DNA from: Nitrospirales bacterium
GTDB taxonomy: Bacteria > Nitrospirota > Thermodesulfovibrionia > Thermodesulfovibrionales > Dissulfurispiraceae
DNA length: 5,408 bases
Assembly: GCA_020846375.1 (NCBI GenBank)
Contig: JADLDZ010000315.1
Span: forward strand, 1 to 5,408
Direction of reading: 5' to 3'
Shown: piece by piece, positions 1-5,408 of the stretch
Layout: each line of letters opens with the position of its first letter
Position numbering within the stretch: the stretch's first letter is position 1
Notes under the pieces: generated by a model
What the model was told of the DNA's origin: nothing
Databases searched by the model: none
What the model saw: only the letters and a program-made list of their open reading frames with translations
Made by a program: the position numbers and the translations under genes

Positions 1-854
1 CCTGTCTCGATGAGCACCAGCACGATCCCTGCGAGCCCGAGCTTCAGCACGAGATACAGGAGGGCTGCGGGGAGCGCCGCAAGGCTCCCCTCCCCGGCGA
101 TCCCCCAGGGGAAGAAGGCCGCGGCCCCGAGCGACAGATAGAGAAAAAGCTTCATCATGCCCGCCCATTCGATGAGGGCGAGATGTCTTCCCGAATATTC
201 GAGAAGCATCGCCTCGTGTATCATGGTAAGCTCGAGATGCGTCGAGGGGTTGTCCACGGGGATCCTGCCCGTCTCCGCCAGCACGATCATGACAAAGGCG
301 AGGAAGGCGAAGGCGAGGGAGGGCCGCAGCACCATGGGAATGGCGCTCTGCGCGATCACCTGGACGATCTGGGAAAGAGAGGTGGACCTGCTCGCCAGCG
401 ACAGGGTGAAGACCGCCATGAGCATCGCCGGCTCCGCAAGCGAGGAGATCATCATCTCGCGGCTCGCACCCATGCCGCCGAAAGCGGTGCCTATGTCCAT
501 GCCCGCCAGGGCGATGAAGAACCGCGCAATGGCGAAGAGCGCAACCAGGGCGATGACGTCCGCCGTGGCCGCCAGGGGGAGGTCGACCGACAGGACCGGG
601 ATGATCCCCCCGGCGAGGAGGGTCGCCCCGAACACGAGATACGGGGTGAAGCGGAAGATCCACGAGGCGTTTTCCGCAAGCACCATATCCTTTGCAAAGA
701 GCTTTGCGATGTCCCGGTACGGCTGGGACAGGCGCGGAGACCTCCGCCCCTGGGACCAGCACTTCACCATCCTTACCCATCCGGTGAAGAGGGGTGCGGC
801 GGCAAGCAGAAGCGAAAGCTGCAGTATCTCTATGAAGAAGGGCTGAAGGTTCAT
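1..854 (-). CDS. hyfC: HyfC/HycD-like membrane subunit of a hydrogenase-4-type complex (NuoH family), C-terminus cut by window edge
   Basis: Translating the minus strand from the ATG at 854-852 gives 284 uninterrupted residues running off the left edge. HycD and HyfC are a little over 300 residues, so roughly 25-40 are missing. The protein is strongly hydrophobic with several membrane segments. Family signatures are clear: GMDIGTAFGGMGASRE at about 118-133, and ETGRIPVDNPSTHLEL at about 194-209 followed by MIHEA and EYSGRH at about 219-224. These match the acidic cytoplasmic loop of the NuoH/HyfC family, which joins the peripheral electron-transfer arm to the membrane arm and is thought to help couple redox chemistry to ion movement. 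The start overlaps the upstream hyfB-like stop by 4 bp (ATGA); only a weak GGTGAG lies just before the ATG, so translational coupling is likely. It could equally belong to a formate hydrogenlyase or to a Hyf-like complex without hydrogenase activity. Confidence 0.9.
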   Translation of the reverse strand, partial: MNLQPFFIEILQLSLLLAAAPLFTGWVRMVKCWSQGRRSPRLSQPYRDIAKLFAKDMVLAENASWIFRFTPYLVFGATLLAGGIIPVLSVDLPLAATADVIALVALFAIARFFIALAGMDIGTAFGGMGASREMMISSLAEPAMLMAVFTLSLASRSTSLSQIVQVIAQSAIPMVLRPSLAFAFLAFVMIVLAETGRIPVDNPSTHLELTMIHEAMLLEYSGRHLALIEWAGMMKLFLYLSLGAAAFFPWGIAGEGSLAALPAALLYLVLKLGLAGIVLVLIET

Positions 855-2896
855 CTCACCAACAATAAAAGTACGATGATCGTCAGAAACGAATAGATGA
901 GGTATGTCTGGATGCGCCCCTGCTGGAGCCTCCCCACCTGCCGGGATATCCGGAAGCTCACCCGGGCGACCGGGCGGTACAACAGGCCCCAGAAGCGGTC
1001 CCGCACCCGGAGAGAATACGTGAGTCTCCGCGGAAAGGCGCTGTGCGCCGCTTGTGCGCTCAGCCGCACCTGCTCCTTTATGGTGAAGAGGGACCCGAAG
1101 ATCCGCCGCAGGGGCATGGCGAATGAGGTCCCGTTGTACTGCATCCTCTCGGTGAGCTTTTCAAACCCGCAATCCCAGATCGGCCCGCGGTGGATCGCCC
1201 CGGGTTTTACATGGAGGAGGAGGTACGCCGACACCACAACGACCAGGATGCCCAAAAACACGACAATCCCCGAGTAGGAGGCCCTTTCGGGCGCGACCGG
1301 GGTAAGCCACAGCCACCCGTGCGTCCCCGCGGAAGCACTGATGGTGGCGCCCACCATCTGCACGGCAACGGTATCCATCCATTCGATGAGAAGGCCCGGC
1401 AGGATCCCCAAAAGCAGGCAGGCGGCGGCAGCCAGGAGCATCCCTGCCCGCATCGTCCAGTCCGTCTCGTGGACGCGGGCCTTGAGGCGGCCCCTCCCGC
1501 GCCCCAGGAAGGTTGTGCCGAAGGCCTTCACAAAGCAGGCCGCCGCAAGGGCTGCGGTAAGGGCGAGGAGCGCCGCGCCCACCGGCATGAGGAGCTTCAG
1601 CAGGGGTGCAGGCAGGGACGGCGAAAGGAGAAACGCCTGGAAGGTGAGCCATTCCGAGACGAACCCGTTAAAAGGAGGAAGCGCGGAGATGGAGACGCAT
1701 CCGACAAGGAAGAGCGCCGCTGTCCACGGCATCGTACGGATGAGCCCTCCCATCTCCTCCATACTGTGCTCACGGGTGGCCTGCAGCACGGACCCCGCAC
1801 CCATGAAGAGGAGACCCTTGAACAGGGCGTGGTTCAGCGCATGGTACAACCCCGCGGTAAGGGCGAGGGCGGCGAGGAGCGGCAGCCGGAACGCAGTGAA
1901 TATCATGCAAAGACCGATGCTTATGAAGATGAGTCCTATGTTCTCGATGCTCGAATAGGCGAGGAGCCTTTTCAGGTCGTTCTGCATGAGGGCGTACAGG
2001 ACGCCGGCGACCGCCGAGAGCAGGCCGAACACCATCACGACGGATCCCCACCACCAGGGGAACACCCCGATGAGATCGAAGGCGACCCGCACCACCCCGT
2101 ACACGGCGGTCTTGAGCATAACGCCGCTCATCAGGGCGGAGACAGGGGAAGGCGCCGCCGGATGGGCCTCCGGCAGCCATACATGCAGGGGAATGACGCC
2201 GGCCTTTGCCGAAAAGCCGAAAAACGCGAGGAAAAAGGCCGCGGCTGCCCATCCCCCCGGAAACGCCGCGGCGCGCATCGCGTCGAAGGAGTAGCCGCTG
2301 AAATCCCTGAACCCTGTGGCAAGCCCCGCCATTACGCCAAAAGACAGGAGGAGGGAGATGGCGCCGACATGCGCGATGACCAGATAGAGGAAAGCGGCCC
2401 TCCTGTTCTCCGGCCGCTCGTCTTCATACAGGACGAGGAAATAGGACGCGGCCGCCATCAACTCCCATGAAATGAGGAAAATGAGGGCGTCGTCGGCAAG
2501 CACCACCAGGATCATCCCCGCTACAAAAAGGGCACTGAAGACAATAAGCCGCGCCACCGGCCGGTGCCCCAGGAATCCCCTGACATAGCCGATTGAGTAG
2601 AGCGAGACACAAAAGGCGAGCAGCCCTATGATGGTGAGAAAAAAGCCCGCAAGGGGGTCGAGGCGCAAGTGAAACGGCAGGCCGGGAAGACCGAGGGCGA
2701 GGATGGCTTTCTCCGTACTGCCTCCTCCCACCGCCCCGATGCCCGCCGCGACCGCAAAAAGAGAGGCGGCCGCCGCCATGCAGTAGCATACCGTGATCAT
2801 GTACTTCTCGCTCCTGCCGAAGAGGGGGACAACGGCCCCCTGCAGCAGGAAGAGCACCACCGACACGAGCGCGCAATCGAGGGGGCCGGAGATCAT
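851..2896 (-). CDS. hyfB: HyfB/HycC-like subunit (antiporter-type, NuoL/Mrp-related) of a hydrogenase-4-type complex
   Basis: This 681-residue polytopic protein has the length expected of HyfB/HycC and is complete. The proton-translocation residues of the antiporter-type family are present: E145 in ISWELM, K231 in FSAKAGVIPLHVWLPEAHP, K262 in LKTAVYG, and H352, H356 and K360 in YHALNHALFKG. SEW at 414-416 is a further conserved acidic site. The C-terminal tail holds GPIWDCGFE at about 571-579 and RMQYNGTSFAMP at 584-595, typical of HyfB/HycC rather than of NuoL or MrpA. The subunit is expected to sit in the cytoplasmic membrane and move protons or Na+. The start at 2896 is supported by GGAG at 2907-2904, 7 nt upstream. 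It overlaps the preceding HTH-EIIA gene and the following hyfC-like gene by 4 bp each, so all three are one transcription unit. Confidence 0.93.
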   Translation of the reverse strand: MISGPLDCALVSVVLFLLQGAVVPLFGRSEKYMITVCYCMAAAASLFAVAAGIGAVGGGSTEKAILALGLPGLPFHLRLDPLAGFFLTIIGLLAFCVSLYSIGYVRGFLGHRPVARLIVFSALFVAGMILVVLADDALIFLISWELMAAASYFLVLYEDERPENRRAAFLYLVIAHVGAISLLLSFGVMAGLATGFRDFSGYSFDAMRAAAFPGGWAAAAFFLAFFGFSAKAGVIPLHVWLPEAHPAAPSPVSALMSGVMLKTAVYGVVRVAFDLIGVFPWWWGSVVMVFGLLSAVAGVLYALMQNDLKRLLAYSSIENIGLIFISIGLCMIFTAFRLPLLAALALTAGLYHALNHALFKGLLFMGAGSVLQATREHSMEEMGGLIRTMPWTAALFLVGCVSISALPPFNGFVSEWLTFQAFLLSPSLPAPLLKLLMPVGAALLALTAALAAACFVKAFGTTFLGRGRGRLKARVHETDWTMRAGMLLAAAACLLLGILPGLLIEWMDTVAVQMVGATISASAGTHGWLWLTPVAPERASYSGIVVFLGILVVVVSAYLLLHVKPGAIHRGPIWDCGFEKLTERMQYNGTSFAMPLRRIFGSLFTIKEQVRLSAQAAHSAFPRRLTYSLRVRDRFWGLLYRPVARVSFRISRQVGRLQQGRIQTYLIYSFLTIIVLLLLVR

Positions 2897-3579
2897 TTCC
2901 CCACTCCGAATATTTCCGCCTCTCTCCGGGAAAGCGCCTGGTACAGCGCATCGTCCGACTCTTCTTTCAGCGCCCCCACCGTATCCTCTTCCCTCAGCAG
3001 GCGCAGCAGTTTTGTCTGGATCCGCAGGAAACGCCGCTCGCTTTTTGGGAAGATGAAGAAAAGAGTATCCACGGCCTCTTTATCCAGGGCCCCGAACGGG
3101 ATGGGTTTTGCAAGGCAACAAAGGGCGATGGAAGAGAGGGGAGCGGTGAACTCCTTGAAGGGCCTCGGGTGGGGAAAGGCGATGCCGTGGCCTACGGCGG
3201 TCGGACAGATACGTTCCCGGTTCATGATGGCATCGAAAAGCCTTTTCGGGTCCAGTTCAGGAATGCGCGTCCGTATCAGCTCCAGCGACGCGGAGATCGC
3301 CTCCTCTTTCGTCTCGCCGCCGACCTTGCGATAGATTCCACCCCTCCTGAGGAATTCGACAACAGAGATGGACTCCTCATCCGCGCGGGTGGGGTCTCCG
3401 ACAGCGGTCTCGTACGAGAATTCTCTCGTATCCTCCATCCACGAGGTGATCTCCCTCCGGTCGAAGCGCCACTGGCCTCCCACCCTGAAACAGGGGATCG
3501 TCTCGTTCTTGATCATCCGGTAGATCGTCTTCTCGGATACCTTGAGAAGCTCGGCGACATCTTTTACACTCATGTCCAT
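2893..3579 (-). CDS. Regulator-like protein: excisionase/MerR-type helix-turn-helix fused to a PTS EIIA (fructose/PtsN-type) domain
   Basis: This 228-residue soluble protein has two parts. Residues 1-50 form an excisionase-family winged HTH: SVKDVAELLKVSEKTIYRMI is the helix-turn-helix, VGGQWRFDRREITSWM the wing and last helix. Residues about 70-224 resemble the PTS EIIA type 2 fold (PtsN, FruA, MtlA). The phospho-accepting histidine is probably H137 in GHGIAFPHPRP, matching the GxGIAxPH motif of the family. A second histidine usually seen further on, before a Leu-rich helix, appears replaced near F184. No EIIB or EIIC domain is present, so a regulatory rather than sugar-transport role is likely. 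Its stop overlaps the hyfB-like start (ATGA), making it the first gene of that operon. An alternative ATG two codons in (3573) exists. No clear Shine-Dalgarno precedes either start. The target DNA and phosphodonor are unknown. Confidence 0.85.
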   Translation of the reverse strand: MDMSVKDVAELLKVSEKTIYRMIKNETIPCFRVGGQWRFDRREITSWMEDTREFSYETAVGDPTRADEESISVVEFLRRGGIYRKVGGETKEEAISASLELIRTRIPELDPKRLFDAIMNRERICPTAVGHGIAFPHPRPFKEFTAPLSSIALCCLAKPIPFGALDKEAVDTLFFIFPKSERRFLRIQTKLLRLLREEDTVGALKEESDDALYQALSRREAEIFGVGK

Positions 3580-3612
3580 TTTTGTCTATTAATGTCCATT
3601 TCTGTGCAGTAT
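3573..3612. promoter_or_regulatory. Four 10-bp-phased TGTC-type repeats over the leader and start codon (possible operator)
   Basis: On the + strand TGTCCATT, TGTCTATT, TGTCCATT and TGTGCAGT begin at 3573, 3583, 3593 and 3603, exactly 10 bp apart. All would therefore face the same side of the helix. They lie just downstream of the predicted transcription start of the HTH-EIIA gene and overlap its first codons. Excisionase-type HTH proteins are known to bind phased direct repeats cooperatively, so autoregulation is plausible. The first repeat includes coding sequence, so part of the similarity could be chance. Confidence 0.5.
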
Positions 3613-3620
3613 TGGGATAA

Positions 3621-3649
3621 ATAGTACCGGTTATTTTTACTTTTGTCAA
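3621..3649 (-). promoter_or_regulatory. Sigma70-type promoter for the HTH-EIIA/hyfB/hyfC operon
   Basis: The minus strand reads TTGACA (3649-3644, perfect -35), a 17-bp spacer, then TACTAT (3626-3621, five of six to TATAAT). Transcription would begin near 3614, leaving a leader of about 35 nt before the ATG at 3579. The spacing is optimal and the region is AT-rich against a GC-rich genome. It lies between two phased repeat arrays. Confidence 0.7.
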
Positions 3650-3660
3650 ATAAGAATAAG

Positions 3661-3771
3661 GATAGAGTGAGACAGGATGAGGCAGAATAAGACAGAGATA
3701 AGACAGAATAAAGCAGAGTAAAACAGAATAAGACAGAGTGAAGCAGAATAAAACAGAAAAAGACAGAGAGA
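3661..3771 (+). repeat. Purine-rich tandem array of about eleven 10-bp units (consensus near RRCAGARTAA)
   Basis: Units such as ggcagaataa, gacagagata, agcagagtaa and aacagaataa follow one another with a 10-bp period. One step is 11 bp (gacagagataa at 3691-3701). The + strand here is almost all purine plus T, with a single C in most units, unlike the GC-rich coding sequence around it. It lies upstream of the promoter at 3649-3621 and downstream of the universal stress gene. The reading frame is not conserved across it and no gene is supported. Confidence 0.85.
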
Positions 3772-3858
3772 CAAAAAAATCACTGTTTTTTTCTTTTCTG
3801 TCTTACTCTGTAGTTACCTGTCTCATTCTGTTTTATCTCTGTCTTACTCTGTCTTCTC
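3676..3858. repeat. Large imperfect inverted repeat built from the 10-bp units
   Basis: The left arm 3676-3736 and right arm 3798-3858 pair without gaps over 61 bp; I count 47 matches by eye, and both arms share the same off-phase 11-bp unit. The spacer contains a smaller hairpin of seven A (3773-3779) and seven T (3786-3792). The right arm begins inside the stop codon of the universal stress protein gene. A transcript leaving that gene would fold into a long AU-rich hairpin with U-runs, so it may end or stabilise that message. It lacks the GC-rich stem of a classic intrinsic terminator. Several pairing registers are possible because the units are alike. Confidence 0.75.
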
Positions 3859-4744
3859 AGGGTATAAGCAGGGTGGGCAGCTCGGAGAGCTCCGCAAGCC
3901 GGTGGGAGATGCTCCCCAGGATAAGCTTATGCAGGAAGTCCCTCCCGGTGGTCCCCGCGATGATCATGCTCGCATTGAACTCCCGTGACACCTGGATGAT
4001 TTCCTGCACCTCATTCCCCGCGGAGAGGTGGGACTCGGCATCGATGCCCGCCTCCCGCAGGATTCTGCAGTGCTGCTCCAGCCGCGCCTCGCTTTCCTGC
4101 TCCAGGCGCGACAGTTCCGGCTTCTCCACCCCACGGGCGACTTTGCTCCCGATGATATGGGTCACCATCGCCTTCTTCACGGCCTTCCCGAGCGTCAGCA
4201 GAAGCTCCAGCGCCCTGCCGGAGGCGGGGGACCAGTCGGTGGCCAGGAGCGGCCTCTCGAAGATGCGGTCATTGGTGCGGGTGACGGTCTCCCCGTCCCA
4301 CTCGAACTGGACCATGTACTTATGGACGAGCACCGGCCTGCAGGCGCGCCGCAGAATGTCCACGGTAGGGGAGCCGATGAACAGCTCCTCTATTTCCGCC
4401 TTTCTTTTTTTCCCCATAACGATCAGGTCCACTTCCTCCCTGCCGGCAAGGGAGAGGATCCTGGGGGCGGGGTCTCCCACCTCGATGACAGCCCTGCTCC
4501 CGATCCCTTCCCGCTCCAGCGCCTTCTGCCAGTCCTCGAAGCGGATCCTCGCCTCCTCCCGCAGACGCTCCTCCTCTTCCTTCAGATATCCGCCGAAGGG
4601 GACGAAGGCGACCTCGTCCCGCGGGATGACATGGTAGAGGACTATCTCCCGAAGGCCGGCCTCTTTCAGGGGAAAGAGGGACTCCAGTGTATTGAAGGCA
4701 AGCTCCCTGAACTGTGTCGGGAAAAGGATTTTCTCCATCTTCAT
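3857..4744 (-). CDS. Universal stress protein with two tandem UspA domains
   Basis: The 295-residue cytoplasmic protein consists of two UspA-type alpha/beta domains (about 1-142 and 162-295). The second carries an intact ATP-binding motif G-2x-G-9x-GS: G264, G267, G277-S278. In the first, G111 and G124-S125 are kept but the middle glycine is R114. Domain 1 opens with KILFPTQF and closes with RPVLVHK; domain 2 opens with RPLLATDWSP and closes with LPTLLIP, both typical strand edges. The start at 4744 is preceded by GGTGA (4755-4751) with 6-nt spacing; a second ATG at 4738 is less well placed. Such tandem Usp proteins bind nucleotides and serve in stress or energy-limitation responses; the precise role is unknown. 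The gene is flanked by repeat-rich intergenic DNA on both sides and is probably a separate transcription unit. Confidence 0.9.
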   Translation of the reverse strand: MKMEKILFPTQFRELAFNTLESLFPLKEAGLREIVLYHVIPRDEVAFVPFGGYLKEEEERLREEARIRFEDWQKALEREGIGSRAVIEVGDPAPRILSLAGREEVDLIVMGKKRKAEIEELFIGSPTVDILRRACRPVLVHKYMVQFEWDGETVTRTNDRIFERPLLATDWSPASGRALELLLTLGKAVKKAMVTHIIGSKVARGVEKPELSRLEQESEARLEQHCRILREAGIDAESHLSAGNEVQEIIQVSREFNASMIIAGTTGRDFLHKLILGSISHRLAELSELPTLLIP

Positions 4745-4764
4745 TTGCTGTCACCCCCGTTGCG

Positions 4765-4960
4765 TAACCCCTCCCAACCTCCCCTTACCCTAAGGGGAGG
4801 AGTAGGATCACCGCCTTCCTCTCCTTCCAGGGTGGGAAGATCTTTACTCTCCCCCTTTCCGGAGGGAAGATCTGTATTTCCCCTCCTTCCCAAGGGGGAG
4901 AAGACCGTATTCCCTCTCCTCATTCCCCCTCTTAGGCTAAGAGGGGGTGAGGGGGTGTTA
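4765..4960. repeat. Cluster of GC-rich palindromic (REP/MITE-like) elements
   Basis: Two perfect palindromes, each with 10-bp stems and a 3-nt loop, lie at 4778-4800 (loop ccc) and 4925-4947 (loop ggc). Their flanks also match when one copy is inverted (about 4765-4808 against 4960-4915, both starting taac), so they are two copies of one element in opposite orientation. Between them are three degenerate units at 4818-4848, 4849-4879 and 4880-4912, each a pyrimidine-rich arm, a purine-rich arm and a tail like agatctgtatt. The stems have no following U-run on the minus strand, so they are not good intrinsic terminators. Similar C/T-rich palindromes are dispersed in many bacterial genomes. Confidence 0.75.
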
Positions 4961-4979
4961 GCCAAAGTCTTAACTCCTA

Positions 4980-4985
4980 ATTATA
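4980..4985 (-). promoter_or_regulatory. Possible -10 box for the universal stress protein gene
   Basis: A perfect TATAAT is read on the minus strand just after the transporter stop codon. The best upstream -35 is poor (TTACCC at 5009-5004, 18-bp spacer). If used, transcription would start near 4973 and the leader of about 230 nt would include the palindrome cluster. This could be a chance match in an AT-rich patch. Confidence 0.3.
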
Positions 4986-4989
4986 CACC

Positions 4990-5408
4990 CTAAAAAAACA
5001 CCAGGGTAATCACCACGAAGACCGGTAGCAGAATCGCAAAGGAATACTTGACCAGGTACCCGAAGAAGCTCGGCATGGAGACCCCCGCCTCTTCCGCAAT
5101 GGAGCGCACGAGGAAGTTCGGAGCGTTCCCTATGTACGTGACCGCCCCGAAGAAGACGGCGCCGGCGGAGATCGCTTCCAGGTACAGCTCCCTCTCCCGT
5201 ATCAATTGTGCAACGGCCTGCGGCTCGGGGACTCCCGGATAGAACCCCCCCAGCGCGGTGCTCAGAAATGCCAGATAGGTAGGTGCATTATCGAGGAAGC
5301 TCGAAAGTGCCCCGGTAATCCAGAAATAGTGGGCAGGCTCCCGTACCGCACCGGTCAGAAAGGCCAGCGCCCCCTGCTCCCCTGCCTGGAGGATCTTCAG
5401 GCAGGGCA
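4990..5408 (-). CDS. C-terminal part of a Na+/H+ antiporter / CitMHS-like ion transporter
   Basis: The minus strand is open from the right edge to a TAG at 4992-4990, giving 138 residues; the N-terminus lies outside the window. The protein is membrane-bound, with hydrophobic stretches at about 73-92 and 119-138. Two related motifs, SSFLDNAPTYLAF at about 35-47 and AVTYIGNAPNFL at 88-99, are the paired NAP loops seen in ion-transporter (IT) superfamily carriers such as the putative citrate/sodium:proton antiporters. They line the substrate or ion site in that fold. Substrate cannot be told from this fragment; Na+/H+ exchange is the usual annotation for close-looking proteins. A TTG at about residue 68 is in frame but is inside the conserved domain and is not the start. 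Confidence 0.82.
   Translation of the reverse strand, partial: PCLKILQAGEQGALAFLTGAVREPAHYFWITGALSSFLDNAPTYLAFLSTALGGFYPGVPEPQAVAQLIRERELYLEAISAGAVFFGAVTYIGNAPNFLVRSIAEEAGVSMPSFFGYLVKYSFAILLPVFVVITLVFF

Noticed and set aside
157..896. Two long open frames on the + strand opposite the hyfC-like gene
   Set aside because: They are antisense to a clear family member, rich in Arg/Gly/Asp/His or Ser/Ala/Met without domain character, and arise from the GC-rich codon use of the real gene.
1190..2470. A 426-codon open frame on the + strand inside hyfB
   Set aside because: Its product is a low-complexity, charge-rich sequence with no recognisable motif and lies wholly antisense to the well-supported hyfB-like gene.
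2893..3579. A phage or plasmid excisionase
   Set aside because: The HTH is of that family, but it is fused to an EIIA domain and sits in an energy-metabolism operon with no integrase or att site in view.
3661..3858. CRISPR array
   Set aside because: Units are only 10-11 bp, run without spacers and are arranged as an inverted repeat; no cas gene is present.
3738..4637. A + strand open frame of 299 codons crossing the repeat array and the universal stress gene
   Set aside because: It starts within the 10-bp repeats and is Ser/Arg-rich; the minus strand frame has intact UspA motifs and a good ribosome binding site.
4925..4947. Intrinsic terminator for the transporter gene
   Set aside because: The stem is strong, but no U-run follows it on the minus strand, and a homologous inverted copy nearby points to a dispersed repeat.
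4741..4965. A 74-codon minus-strand frame within the palindrome cluster
   Set aside because: Its Gly/Arg/Pro-rich product is what translated palindromic repeats give; no ribosome binding site or domain.
4028..4993. A 321-codon + strand open frame ending in the palindrome cluster
   Set aside because: Antisense shadow of the universal stress gene extended through repeats; the Pro/Leu-rich tail only reflects the C/T-rich palindromes.

Overview
The window comes from a fairly GC-rich genome with tightly packed genes, all on the minus strand. The likely source is an anaerobic or facultative Gram-negative bacterium. The combination of a hydrogenase-4-type membrane module, a stand-alone excisionase-HTH/EIIA protein, a tandem universal stress protein and GC-rich intergenic palindromes would suit Desulfobacterota/Deltaproteobacteria or Nitrospirota. 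That placement is inference; nothing here fixes the taxon.

Layout, read in the direction of transcription (right to left). (1) 5408-4990: the C-terminal 138 residues of a membrane ion transporter of the Na+/H+ antiporter/CitMHS-like class. (2) 4989-4745: an intergenic cluster of GC-rich palindromes made of two inverted copies of one stem-loop element enclosing about three degenerate tandem units. (3) 4744-3857: a two-domain universal stress protein. (4) 3856-3580: an AT-rich intergenic region holding a striking array of about 10-bp units arranged as a large inverted repeat, then a near-consensus sigma70 promoter, then four more 10-bp-phased TGTC repeats running up to the next start codon. (5) 3579-2893: a regulator-like protein with an N-terminal excisionase/MerR-type helix-turn-helix and a C-terminal PTS EIIA (fructose/PtsN type) domain. 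(6) 2896-851: a hydrogenase-4 subunit B-like (HyfB/HycC) antiporter-type subunit. (7) 854-1: a HyfC/HycD-like (NuoH-type) subunit, cut by the window edge.

Genes 5-7 are joined by 4-bp ATGA stop/start overlaps and so form one operon, probably started from the promoter at 3649-3621. The operon most likely continues left into the remaining subunits of a Hyf-type complex; whether a true NiFe catalytic subunit follows cannot be seen.

The most interesting point is the HTH-EIIA gene as first gene of a Hyf-type operon, next to helically phased repeats over its promoter and start codon. This suggests an autoregulated switch that links PTS phosphorylation to a proton-pumping membrane complex. The link is a hypothesis built from gene order and repeat geometry.
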